This document shows positions 25,814 to 34,657 of a DNA stretch of 64,000 nucleotides, one piece after another; the stretch's first letter is position 1; each line of letters starts with the position of its first letter. The position numbers and the translations under genes were made by a program. The notes under the pieces were generated by a model that saw only the letters and a program-made list of their open reading frames with translations, searched no databases and had not been told where the DNA came from. Source of the stretch: VXNE01 sp965208745 (GTDB lineage Bacteria; Pseudomonadota; Gammaproteobacteria; Pseudomonadales; Azotimanducaceae); NCBI GenBank assembly GCA_965208745.1, contig CBDBPN010000004.1, positions 3,038,001 to 3,102,000 of the forward strand, read 5' to 3'.

Positions 25814-28800
25814 TCCTGCGGGTCCTGCTGCGGGTCGGGCGGCGTCTCGGGGGACTGCGCCGCGGCTTCGGCGGACTCCGGCGCGAACTCGCCGGTGAAT
25901 ATCCCCACGAAGCTCGGCTTCGGTTCGTCGATCGTCCCGGTGACGCGGTAGCGGGCGCTGGACAGGGCCTCGATCTGGCGCTTGAACACCTCGCGCCCCA
26001 GGAGCACGCCGGCCGCGGTGGCCGGGTTCGTCGACGCGAGCCAGAACGCGTACCACGGCAGGCTCGAGGAGAGGGGCAGCGTGACGACCATGTCGTTGTC
26101 CAGGGCGCCGTCATGAAAGTCGACGGTGCCGTAGATCCGGAACTCGGAACCTGACCCCCGGATCTCGAGGGGCTCCTCGAAGTGCAGCACGCCCTGGTCG
26201 AGGCTCGTCGAGGCGCGTATGCGCTCGAAGCCGATCCCCTGCCCGAAGACGTCGGAGAAATCCAGCCGCAGCCGTTGCGCGACCTTCGAGAAGTCGAGCA
26301 GCGTCAGGATGCGTCCCGCCGGTACCTCCGCGACGTCGAGGAAGCGCCCTTCGGTCACCGTGAGGCCGATGTCGCCGGACAGGCGGTCGAGCTGGAAGTT
26401 GAGCGGGGAGCCGGGCCAGGTGACGTCTCCGCGGATGTCGACGTCCGTGCTCTCGACGCTCGTGGCGTACCCCCAGGCCGGCAGCACCGAGGCCAGGTTG
26501 GAGGCCGTCACCGTGCCGTGGAAGTGCGACTCGTTGTCCAGGGTCCAGACGATGTCCTCGAGGGCGTCTATGCGCAGACCCTTGATGTCGCCCGACACGT
26601 TGGTGAAGTGAACCGCGTCTTCCGCCGGCCGCGTACCGAAGCGCCAGCTTCCGAAGTGCTCCCCGTCCAGCAGGACGCGCCGTATCTCGATGTCGGCCGC
26701 CGGCAGCAGCGGGATGACCGACACGTCGACCGGATCGACGCCGGTCTCGCCCCCGGGCAGGCGCACTTCGGCGAGGTCGATCCGCAGGGGGCGGTCGGGT
26801 TGTACCGCCAGCGACCCCGTCATTTCCTCGCTGTCGAACTGGAGCGCCAGTTCTCCGGGACTTCCGGACCCATCGAGGCGCGCATTCGTGAGCGTGAGGT
26901 CGTGGAGCCCGATCCGCTCGACAGCCAGGCCCTCCAGCCGCCAGCGGAGCGGCGCCTCGGACAGGCTCGAAGCGCCGGAGGCATCGAAATGCCGGAGCGT
27001 CCCTGCGATGGAGACGCCTTCCGCAACGGCCTCGGGAGGGCTCGGCGGGACGCCGATGCCGACCGCGCCTCGAAGCTCCGCGTCGGGGCCGACCCGCAGC
27101 CACCACGATGCCACGTCGTCGTTGCCGTCCGCGAACACGGTGTCGCCCGAGAAGACCATTCGCGTCGTCAGTGGCCGGGACGTCGCGGAGTCCTTGGCGA
27201 GGGGCTTCGGCAGGTCCAGGGTGACCCCGAGCGCGTCGGTCGAGACGCGCAGCACCGGCGGCCGGTGACTGGCGGCAAAGAAGTCGAACGTGGCGTCGAA
27301 GTCGAACGCTCCGTGCACCGCCGCCGACGGCCCCGTTACTTCCTTCACGTTGCCCATGTCCAGCACCGCGAAGACGTCCGCTACCCCGCCATGGCCCGTG
27401 AGGGCGAACGAGACGGCGTCGTTGTCGGAAGTCGCGTCGATCCGCACGGGGAAGCCGAACAACGTCCCCTCCACCCCCATGGCGGCGATGTCATGGGGCG
27501 AGCGGAAGCGCGCGGAGCCTTCAAGGTCGTGGAACTGCAGGCGCAGGTCGGTGAGTCCGAGCGAGACGCCGTCGAGGTCGAACGCCACGGCCACGTCGCC
27601 GGGCTCGGGCGGGCCGGCGAAGGGTATCCGGAGCGTGGCGTCGATCCCGACCGGACCGGTGCCCGTCCAGCATTCGCAGGCGAACGACAGGTAGTCCTCG
27701 ATCGGCGTCGCGAACGCGAACGCGAGGGCCTCCCCGGCCGACGGTCGCGCCTGCAAGCGCACGTCCACGTGGGCCGCGTCGCGGGGCACGTCGACCTTGA
27801 GATTCTGTACGGGCAGGCCAAGCGATGTGCCGGCGTCGAAACGCCCCCGCACCGCGGCGCCGCTGACGGTGACGTGCCCGGAGAGCGACTCCGCGACCGG
27901 CCAGTCGGGGTGGTAGGCGACGACACCGTCACGAAGGTGCCCGGTCAACGCGATCCTGCGCATCGGCAGGTCCGGCAGGGTGCGCGTGTGCCCGTGGTAG
28001 GCGAGCGCGCCGTTCGCCAGTTGCCCGCCGATCAGGCCGGTGTCCAGCCACGAGCGTAGCTGACCCCGCAACTCCCGGGGCAGGAACTGCCTGGCATGAC
28101 CTACCGTCGTGCGGTCGAGGCGCGCCACCATCGACAGGTGTCCTTCGAGCGGGTCGTGGGGCCGGGTCAACGCCAGCCCGAGTTCGACACCGGCCTCCTC
28201 GGAGCGGAGGCTGCCCGTTCCTCGCAGGCCCAGGAAGCCGAGCCCGAACCAGAGGGTGATTTCCCCGGCGGCGCTGTCGTAGTTCCACCTGCCATCGAAG
28301 TGCTCCGGCATCGCGGCATGCAGGGGCGCGCCGGCCAGTGCTATCCGCAGGGCGTGCAGGTGTCCGTGGAGCCTGCCGCCGGCGTCCTCGAGCCGGGGGA
28401 TACCGTTGAAACTTCTGGTGTAGGCACCGTCCAGGACGCCCTCGTAAGCCACCCCCTCCCGGTCGACGTGCAGTTGCAGGTCCCGGAGTTCGCCGCGAAC
28501 ATCTACCCCGTTGAACCACCTGCCGAGCGTCCCCCCGGCACCGAAGGCGGAGACGAGCAGGGCGTTCCAGGCCCCGAGGTCCAGGAGGTTCACCCAAAGG
28601 GTCAGGGCGCCGGCCGCATCCGCAGCGAACCCGATGTCCTCGACCGACACTTCCTTGGCGGGCGTGGCGGCCCGTAGCGATCCGACTCCGCGATAGAGAC
28701 CGTGCGCCCCGCCCGCGGACGCATCGACCGTCAGGCTTGCCGGCCCGGCCGGAAGGGCCACGTCCGACATGCGCAACTCCACCCGGGCCGCCGCGTCGGC

Positions 28801-29553
28801 GTCGTCCGCAGACCACTGCGCGGTTGCGTCGAGAACCAGCGCCGGCACGCCCAGGGCCTCGGCAAGGGCTACGGGAATCCGGAAATGCCGCGCCTCGAAG
28901 CGTGCGGCGCCGGTCTGGTTCCCGATGCCGGGCCCGGCCTGACGGACATCCGAATCGAGGCGCGCATAGCAGTCGCCGCAGCCCGGGTCGGTCGCGAGTT
29001 CCGCCTGCCAGCGATGCCCCGGAGCCACGTTCAGCGCGGAGAAAGCGAGGTGGACCGCACCGGAGGCGCCATTGGCCAGGAACTCGATCCGGGCGTCGAG
29101 GCGGACTTCGTCGCTGTGGCGGAAGAACGCCCCGAGGTCGGGTGCCGGGCCCTCTGCGGCGCCCCGCAGGCGCCAGCCGGCAGGACCCTGCTCGAGGCGC
29201 AGCCGCGCGTCGCCGACCGCGAAACGCCGCGCCACGATGCGGTTGCGCCACAGGCTCTCGGCGACATCGAGTTCCAGGGCGATGTCGTGGAACTCGGCGC
29301 CGGGGAGCGTAAGCGATTCGGCGCCGAGGACGGGATTCAGGTTCCTCCACGAACCCCACAGGCCGTGCACGGTCACGTCGCGGGAGGCCAGCCAGGCGTT
29401 GACGCGGGGTTCGAGGTCCGGAAGCGCGGCTACCAGCAGGCGTCCGCCGCCCTGCATGGCCGCGGCGCAGACGGCGGCCACGGCGGCCACGACGAACAAC
29501 CTCCTTCCAAAACCGGGCAACGAACGTCTCGGCGGCGGCAAGCGCACGCGCAC
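25810..29553 (-). CDS. yhdP: AsmA-like envelope protein YhdP
   Basis: A very large inner-membrane-anchored, periplasm-spanning protein of the AsmA/bridge-like lipid transfer group, implicated in phospholipid movement to the outer membrane. 1247 residues from GTG at 29553 (preceded by AAGGG); an upstream ATG at 29631 in the same frame is less likely. One N-terminal membrane helix LFVVAAVAAVCAAAMQ, then long beta-rich repeats with DUF3971 in the middle, and the AsmA-like C-terminal region (GDIGLTVTEGRFLDV, LLDFSKVAQRLRLDFSDVF). Tail is Pro/Glu/Gln-rich. The rng (RNase G) gene usually before it is absent. Confidence 0.93.
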   Translation of the reverse strand: MRVRLPPPRRSLPGFGRRLFVVAAVAAVCAAAMQGGGRLLVAALPDLEPRVNAWLASRDVTVHGLWGSWRNLNPVLGAESLTLPGAEFHDIALELDVAESLWRNRIVARRFAVGDARLRLEQGPAGWRLRGAAEGPAPDLGAFFRHSDEVRLDARIEFLANGASGAVHLAFSALNVAPGHRWQAELATDPGCGDCYARLDSDVRQAGPGIGNQTGAARFEARHFRIPVALAEALGVPALVLDATAQWSADDADAAARVELRMSDVALPAGPASLTVDASAGGAHGLYRGVGSLRAATPAKEVSVEDIGFAADAAGALTLWVNLLDLGAWNALLVSAFGAGGTLGRWFNGVDVRGELRDLQLHVDREGVAYEGVLDGAYTRSFNGIPRLEDAGGRLHGHLHALRIALAGAPLHAAMPEHFDGRWNYDSAAGEITLWFGLGFLGLRGTGSLRSEEAGVELGLALTRPHDPLEGHLSMVARLDRTTVGHARQFLPRELRGQLRSWLDTGLIGGQLANGALAYHGHTRTLPDLPMRRIALTGHLRDGVVAYHPDWPVAESLSGHVTVSGAAVRGRFDAGTSLGLPVQNLKVDVPRDAAHVDVRLQARPSAGEALAFAFATPIEDYLSFACECWTGTGPVGIDATLRIPFAGPPEPGDVAVAFDLDGVSLGLTDLRLQFHDLEGSARFRSPHDIAAMGVEGTLFGFPVRIDATSDNDAVSFALTGHGGVADVFAVLDMGNVKEVTGPSAAVHGAFDFDATFDFFAASHRPPVLRVSTDALGVTLDLPKPLAKDSATSRPLTTRMVFSGDTVFADGNDDVASWWLRVGPDAELRGAVGIGVPPSPPEAVAEGVSIAGTLRHFDASGASSLSEAPLRWRLEGLAVERIGLHDLTLTNARLDGSGSPGELALQFDSEEMTGSLAVQPDRPLRIDLAEVRLPGGETGVDPVDVSVIPLLPAADIEIRRVLLDGEHFGSWRFGTRPAEDAVHFTNVSGDIKGLRIDALEDIVWTLDNESHFHGTVTASNLASVLPAWGYATSVESTDVDIRGDVTWPGSPLNFQLDRLSGDIGLTVTEGRFLDVAEVPAGRILTLLDFSKVAQRLRLDFSDVFGQGIGFERIRASTSLDQGVLHFEEPLEIRGSGSEFRIYGTVDFHDGALDNDMVVTLPLSSSLPWYAFWLASTNPATAAGVLLGREVFKRQIEALSSARYRVTGTIDEPKPSFVGIFTGEFAPESAEAAAQSPETPPDPQQDPQE

Positions 29554-29631
29554 ATCATACCCTTGCGGTTTCCCCCGAAGTGAACGGCGCTTGAACGAAG
29601 CGACCGCCCAGCGCCCCGGGTCGCGGCCCAA

Positions 29632-30210
29632 TCAGGCGATTCGCCGGCGCGAGTTGGACCAGCAACGAATGCCGAAGGAACGCAGCACATCCTGGGTCTC
29701 CCGCAACGGTAGCCCGACCACCGCCCCGGGGCTGCCATCGATGCGGCTGACGAAGACCCCGCCCATCCCCTGCATGCCGTAGCCCCCGGCCTTGTCGGCG
29801 GGCTCTCCAGTGCGCCAGTAGGCGTCCGCCTCGGCGGCGTCGATCGGTCGGAACGAGACGGTTGCGGACGCCAGCCGGCAAGCCTCGCGGTCGGGGGAGC
29901 GCACGGTCAGCGCCGTGAATACCTGGTGTTCCCGGCCCGACAGCGAGAGTAGCATCGCGCGCCCGTCGTGCTCGTCCCGGGGCTTGCCGAAGATGCGTCC
30001 GTCCAGGCAGACGGCGGTGTCCGCGGCCAGCACGACGCGATCGGCCGCCGAGGCCGCGGCCTTCTCCCGTGCGACGCGGAGCACGTAGGCAGGGCCCGGC
30101 TCGTCGGTCCGGGGGGATTCGTCGATCGCCACGGGTCGGACGACGAAGGGAACGCCGATCCGTTCGAGCCACTCGGCCCGGCGAGGCGAGGCGGACGCCA
30201 GGACGATCAC
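29632..30210 (-). CDS. maf: Maf-family nucleotide pyrophosphatase
   Basis: Hydrolyses non-canonical or excess NTPs to NMP; the copy next to mreBCD is normally the dTTP/UTP-specific YhdE type. 192 residues with the N-terminal VLASASPRRAEWLERIG, AREKA, VVLAADTAV(C) and the YGMQGMGGVFVSRIDGSPGAVVGLPL signature. GTG at 30210 overlaps the mreD stop as GTGA. 78 bases separate it from yhdP. Confidence 0.94.
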   Translation of the reverse strand: MIVLASASPRRAEWLERIGVPFVVRPVAIDESPRTDEPGPAYVLRVAREKAAASAADRVVLAADTAVCLDGRIFGKPRDEHDGRAMLLSLSGREHQVFTALTVRSPDREACRLASATVSFRPIDAAEADAYWRTGEPADKAGGYGMQGMGGVFVSRIDGSPGAVVGLPLRETQDVLRSFGIRCWSNSRRRIA

Positions 30211-30701
30211 GCCGTGCCGGCGCGCCAGGCGGCCCAGCGCAGGGGGGCGACGACGAACGGCCAGAGCAGGGCCGTGACCGTCGCGGCGGCGAGGAACTGA
30301 CCCGACAGGGGCGCGCCCTGGGCGAGAGACACGACCACCGCCTTGCCGAATTCCGCCGCGAGGACCAGCAGCAGCAACGCGGTCGCTTGCTGGAACACGT
30401 TGATCATGCGCAGCCGTTCGTACGCGGACAGGCCCAGCACGGCCATGACGGTCAGGGCGAAACCGTTCAAGCCGAGGGGCTCGGAGAGGACGACGTCGAG
30501 CAGCAGCCCGAATGCCCAGACGCTGATGAGGCCGATTCGGTGCGGGCGTTCCACGACCCAGAAGAACAGGACAAGGGGCACCCACGCCGGTCGTAGCCAG
30601 CCGACCCAGTCGGGCAGACCGGCCGGCAGGTGCGCGACCGCGAGCGTGGCTGCCGCGAAGAACGTCAGGCCGACGAACCAGCCCCCGCGGAGGGGGTTCA
30701 T
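30207..30701 (-). CDS. mreD: Rod-shape determining protein MreD
   Basis: An inner-membrane member of the elongasome. 164 residues with about five membrane helices (FVGLTFFAAATLAVAHL, WVPLVLFFWVVERP, ISVWAFGLLLDVVLSEPLG, LLLLVLAAEFGKAVVV, LAAATVTALLWPFVV). The WAFGLLLDVxxxxPLG stretch is typical. Overlaps mreC and maf by 4 bases each. Confidence 0.93.
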   Translation of the reverse strand: MNPLRGGWFVGLTFFAAATLAVAHLPAGLPDWVGWLRPAWVPLVLFFWVVERPHRIGLISVWAFGLLLDVVLSEPLGLNGFALTVMAVLGLSAYERLRMINVFQQATALLLLVLAAEFGKAVVVSLAQGAPLSGQFLAAATVTALLWPFVVAPLRWAAWRAGTA

Positions 30702-31675
30702 CCCGCTTCTCCCGCGCCGCCCGCTACGCCCTCGGGCTCGCCGGCCGGCGCGTCGACCGGCACGCCGTCAGGCGCCGCGTCCGGGAACACGACCAGCACG
30801 TGACGGCTCCGGTTCAGGGCGGCGCTCGGACGCACGCGGACGGTCGCGAATCGGGCCGTCGCGTGCTTCTCGACTTCGGCCACTTCCCCCACGGGGTAGC
30901 CTCGCGGGAAGCGGCCGCCCAGTCCCGAGCTGACCACGAGATCTCCGCGGCGAATGTCGGCGGAGAAGGGTACGGCATCGAGTTCCATCCAGTCGTAGCG
31001 ACCGAGGCCGGTGGCGACCGAGCGCAGGTTGTTGCGGCTCGCTTCCACGGGCGTCGCGTGCGTCGAGTCCGTGATCAGCAGGACGACGCTGCTGGCTCGG
31101 GATACCTCGATGACCTGGCCGAACAATCCCTGGGAGTCCACGACGGAGGCGCCCACCGACACGCCGTCGGCGGTCCCCTTGTCGATCACGATACGGTGTT
31201 TGCCGGGGTCGGGCACTACCCCGATGAGTTCGGTAACGAGCACCTCGCCCGAAATACGCGGTCGGCTGCCGAGGAGTTCGCGCAGGCGGTTGTTCTCGGC
31301 GCGCGTCGCGACGGCCTGCTGGGCGACCAGCGAGAGTTCCAGGACGCGGCGTTCGAGCCGTTCCACCTCCAGCGCCGAGTCAGAGAGGTCGCTGACCAGT
31401 TTGCCCAGGAGGTAGGGCGTCTCGGCGACGTAGTACACCGGGTCGGCCAGGACTCCCACCGCGGACCGCACCGGGTCGAGGAACCGGGTGCTGGCCTCGA
31501 TCGCGATCAGGAGGACCGAGGCGGCCGCGAGCGTCAGCGTCGTGTAGAGCGCGGTCGAGTCCTTGCGGAACAGGGCCTTGGACGCGTCCGCCGCGGAGAG
31601 GTCGCCAAACCGGCGGCTCGCGGGGAACGGGTTGGGCAGATCGTCGGGAGCGCGTTGCGGCCCCCGCGAACTCAT
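30698..31675 (-). CDS. mreC: Rod-shape determining protein MreC
   Basis: Bitopic elongasome scaffold linking MreB to PBP2/RodA. 325 residues from the ATG at 31675: anchor LTLAAASVLLIAIEA, coiled coil (LEVERLERRVLELSLVAQQAVATRAENNRLRELL), then the beta-barrel domain with GKHRIVIDKGTADGVSVGASVVDSQGLFGQV. The tail is Ala/Pro/Gly/Asp-rich. Overlaps mreB as ATGA. Confidence 0.95.
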   Translation of the reverse strand: MSSRGPQRAPDDLPNPFPASRRFGDLSAADASKALFRKDSTALYTTLTLAAASVLLIAIEASTRFLDPVRSAVGVLADPVYYVAETPYLLGKLVSDLSDSALEVERLERRVLELSLVAQQAVATRAENNRLRELLGSRPRISGEVLVTELIGVVPDPGKHRIVIDKGTADGVSVGASVVDSQGLFGQVIEVSRASSVVLLITDSTHATPVEASRNNLRSVATGLGRYDWMELDAVPFSADIRRGDLVVSSGLGGRFPRGYPVGEVAEVEKHATARFATVRVRPSAALNRSRHVLVVFPDAAPDGVPVDAPAGEPEGVAGGAGEAG

Positions 31676-32706
31676 CCAAACAGCAGTTCGTCTTGCCACT
31701 CGTCCATCAGTTCGAGGGCGCGGCCGCCGCCACGCGCGACGCACGTGAGCGGGTCTTCCGCCAGCACCACGGGCAGCCCGGTCTCCTTGGACAGCAGCAC
31801 GTCCATGTCGCGCAGCAGCGCGCCGCCGCCCGTCAGGACGATGCCCGTGTCCGCGATGTCGCCTGCCAGTTCGGGCGGTGTCTGCTCGAGGGCGTTGCGC
31901 ACGTGCTGCAGGATCATGGCCAGCGGCTCGCGCAATGCCTCGAGGATGCCCTCGCTGTTCAAGGTGACGCTGCGGGGTACGCCTTCGGCCAGATTGCGGC
32001 CGCGCACATCGATCTCCAGAGTCTGGGGCTGCGGACAGGCGGCGCCGATCTCCATCTTGATGCGCTCCGCGGTCGAGTCGCCGATCACGCTGCCGTGGTT
32101 GCGCCGGACGTAAGAGAGGATGGCGTCGTCGAGCCGGTCGCCGCCGACCCGCAGCGTGTCGCTGTACACGACGCTGTTGAGCGAGATGACCGCGATCTCG
32201 GTCGTGCCGCCACCGATGTCGACGACCATCGTGCCGACCGCTTCGTGCACCGGCAGCCCCGCGCCGATGGCGGCGGCCATCGGCTCCTCGATCAGGCGTA
32301 CGTCCCGGGCGCCGGCGGAGAGCGCCGACTCGCGGATCGCGCGCCGCTCCACCTCCGTCGCCTTGCAGGGTATGCACACGAGCACGCGCGGGCTCGGGCG
32401 AATCCAGGAGTTCGCGTGCACCTTCTTGATGAAGTACTGAAGCATCTTCTCGGTGACGAGGAAGTCCGCGATGACGCCGTCCCGTAGCGGTCGGATGGCG
32501 GAGATGCTGCCGGGCGTACGTCCGAGCATCCGCTTGGCGGAGTGACCGACCGCGGCGATGCTGGAGCGGTTCTCGTTGGTCCGGATGGCGACCACCGAGG
32601 GCTCGTTGAGCACGATGCCCTCGTCACGCACGAAGATCAGCGTGTTCGCCGTGCCCAGATCGATGGACAGGTCCCTCGAGAATAGCCCTCGTAAGTTCTT
32701 GAGCAT
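31672..32706 (-). CDS. mreB: Rod-shape determining actin homologue MreB
   Basis: Actin-like filament protein that guides side-wall synthesis. 344 residues with LSIDLGTANTLIFVRDEGIVLNEPSVVAI, the phosphate loops and VVDIGGGTTEIAVISL, and the C-terminal GIVLTGGGALLRDMDVLL. First gene of mreBCD-maf-yhdP-tldD, a minus-strand chain joined mainly by 4-bp overlaps. Divergent from gatC. Confidence 0.97.
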   Translation of the reverse strand: MLKNLRGLFSRDLSIDLGTANTLIFVRDEGIVLNEPSVVAIRTNENRSSIAAVGHSAKRMLGRTPGSISAIRPLRDGVIADFLVTEKMLQYFIKKVHANSWIRPSPRVLVCIPCKATEVERRAIRESALSAGARDVRLIEEPMAAAIGAGLPVHEAVGTMVVDIGGGTTEIAVISLNSVVYSDTLRVGGDRLDDAILSYVRRNHGSVIGDSTAERIKMEIGAACPQPQTLEIDVRGRNLAEGVPRSVTLNSEGILEALREPLAMILQHVRNALEQTPPELAGDIADTGIVLTGGGALLRDMDVLLSKETGLPVVLAEDPLTCVARGGGRALELMDEWQDELLFG

Positions 32707-32860
32707 ACTGTTCCGGGGTTCCCGAGACGGTTGGCGCGCAAAGCGAAAACTCTATGGGCTTGGGCCATAGAACGCAACGCTCGACGCGCGACGGGGGAGT
32801 GGCGCGCGCAGCAGTTTCGCGGCAGCGATACTCCCAGCGCGCGCGCAAACTCGCGCCGGC

Positions 32861-32889
32861 TCGACAAACGCCCATGCCAGACCCACAAT
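32861..32889 (+). promoter_or_regulatory. Candidate promoter of gatCAB
   Basis: In the 214-base divergent region between mreB and gatC, TCGACA (32861-32866) and CACAAT (32884-32889) are spaced 17 bases, 31 bases before the gatC start, next to the only A/T-rich patch. The match is moderate. I could not assign a clear mreB promoter on the other strand. Confidence 0.4.
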
Positions 32890-32920
32890 TTTCTTACTTG
32901 CTCTCGCGGCGCGCGAACCG

Positions 32921-33202
32921 ATGGATCGGCAAACCCTCGACCGGCTGACACGGCTCGGCCAGCTCAACCTCTCGCCGGAGGAAGAACGCCTCGTGCTCGA
33001 CGACCTGGGCCATATCGTGGCGCTGATCGACGAGATGCAGGCGATCGACACCGACGGGGTGGAGCCGCTCGCCCATCCCCTCGACATGGACCAGCCGCTC
33101 CGGGATGACGCCGTGACCGAGTTGGTGGACCGGGCGCGGTTCCTCGCCGTCGCGCCGCTCACCCGCGACGGCCTGTACCTCGTGCCCAAGGTCGTCGAGT
33201 AG
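32921..33202 (+). CDS. gatC: Asp-tRNA(Asn)/Glu-tRNA(Gln) amidotransferase subunit C
   Basis: Small stabilising subunit of the GatCAB transamidosome, which converts Glu-tRNA(Gln) and/or Asp-tRNA(Asn). 93 residues: LDRLTRLGQLNLSPEEERLVLDDL, then the conserved GVEPLAHPLDM and the C-terminal LYLVPKVVE. First gene of gatCAB, 7 bases before gatA. Confidence 0.95.
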   Translation: MDRQTLDRLTRLGQLNLSPEEERLVLDDLGHIVALIDEMQAIDTDGVEPLAHPLDMDQPLRDDAVTELVDRARFLAVAPLTRDGLYLVPKVVE

Positions 33203-33209
33203 AGGCGTC

Positions 33210-34652
33210 GTGCAGCCGTTCACCTCCATCGCCGACCTCCGGCGCGGCCTCGCCCGCGGGGACTACAGCGCCCGGGAACTCACGACCTTCCACCTGGAGC
33301 GCATCGCGGCGACGGACGGCGACCTGAACGCCTTTATCCATGTCACGGAGGAGCGCGCGCTGCGGGCGGCGGAGGCGGCGGACCGGAGTATCGCCCGGGG
33401 CGAGGCCGGACCGCTGACGGGGATTCCGCTCGCCCACAAGGACATCTTCTGCACCGACGGCGTTGCCACGACGTGCGCGTCGCGGATGCTCGCCGACTTC
33501 GTGCCGCCCTATGACGCGACGGTCGTGGCGCGGCTTGCCGCAGCCGGGACGGTGTGCCTCGGCAAGACCAACATGGACGAGTTCGCCATGGGGTCGTCCA
33601 ACGAGACGAGCTGGTTCGGCCCCGCGCGCAATCCCTGGGATCGGGGGCGCGCGCCGGGAGGCTCGTCGGGGGGCTCGGCGGCGGCCGTGGGCGCGGGGCT
33701 CGTGCCCTGCGCCACGGGCACGGACACGGGCGGGTCCATCCGGCAGCCGGCCGCGTTCTGCGGCGTGACCGGACTCAAGCCGACGTACGGACGCGTGTCG
33801 CGCTACGGCATGATCGCCTTCGCGTCGAGCCTCGACCAGGGGGGAGCGTTCGCACGGTCCGTCGAGGATGTCGAGACGGTGCTGGGTGCGATGGAAGGGC
33901 ATGACCCGCTCGACTCTACGAGCGCGGAACGGGGGCCGACGCGCCGTAACGGCGGCCGCAACGGCGCGGAGCGCATGCGGATCGGCCTGCCGTCGGAGTA
34001 CTGGTCGGGGCTGGCCAGCGACGTGGGAGACTGTCTGCTCGCGGCAGCGCAGGAACTCGAAGGCGCCGGGCATGCGCTCGTCTCGCTCTCCCTGCCGCAT
34101 ACGGCCGCGGCCGTTCCCGCCTACTACGTGATCGCGGGCGCCGAGGCGTCGGCCAACCTGTCGCGCTACGACGGTGTACGTTTCGGTTTTCGGGCGGAGG
34201 ACCCCACGGACCTCGACGACCTGTATCGACGCTCTCGGGCCGCGGGTTTCGGCACGGAGGTCAAGCGCCGCATCCTGACGGGCACGTACACGCTGTCGGT
34301 GGGCTACTACGACGCCTACTACCTCAAGGCGCAGCGCGTGCGGCGGCGCATTCAGCAGGACTTCCTGGAGGCGTTCGACGACGTGGACGCGATCGCGGCG
34401 CCGGTCGCCCCGGGACCGGCGTTCGAACTCGGGGCCGTGGACGATCCGGTGGCGATGTATCGGCAGGACGTGTTCACGACGCCGGCCAGCCTCGCCGGCC
34501 TCCCGGCGATGTCGATGCCCTGCGGCTTCGTCGACGGACTCCCCGTCGGACTGCAGTTGATCGGTCCGCCGTTCGAGGAAGGCCGCCTGCTCGCGCTCGG
34601 CCGCGCGTTTCAGCGGCGCACGGACTGGCACCTGCGCCACCCGGAGGCCTGA
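33210..34652 (+). CDS. gatA: Amidotransferase subunit A (glutaminase/amidase)
   Basis: The amidase subunit that releases ammonia from glutamine. 480 residues (GTG start). The catalytic Ser-cisSer-Lys triad is present: Lys in IPLAHKDIFCTDG, cis-Ser and Ser in GGSSGGSAAAVGAG and GTDTGGSIRQPAAFCG, followed by VGLKPTYGR-like TGLKPTYGRVSRYG. Between gatC and gatB. Confidence 0.97.
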   Translation: MQPFTSIADLRRGLARGDYSARELTTFHLERIAATDGDLNAFIHVTEERALRAAEAADRSIARGEAGPLTGIPLAHKDIFCTDGVATTCASRMLADFVPPYDATVVARLAAAGTVCLGKTNMDEFAMGSSNETSWFGPARNPWDRGRAPGGSSGGSAAAVGAGLVPCATGTDTGGSIRQPAAFCGVTGLKPTYGRVSRYGMIAFASSLDQGGAFARSVEDVETVLGAMEGHDPLDSTSAERGPTRRNGGRNGAERMRIGLPSEYWSGLASDVGDCLLAAAQELEGAGHALVSLSLPHTAAAVPAYYVIAGAEASANLSRYDGVRFGFRAEDPTDLDDLYRRSRAAGFGTEVKRRILTGTYTLSVGYYDAYYLKAQRVRRRIQQDFLEAFDDVDAIAAPVAPGPAFELGAVDDPVAMYRQDVFTTPASLAGLPAMSMPCGFVDGLPVGLQLIGPPFEEGRLLALGRAFQRRTDWHLRHPEA

Positions 34653-34657
34653 CTTTC

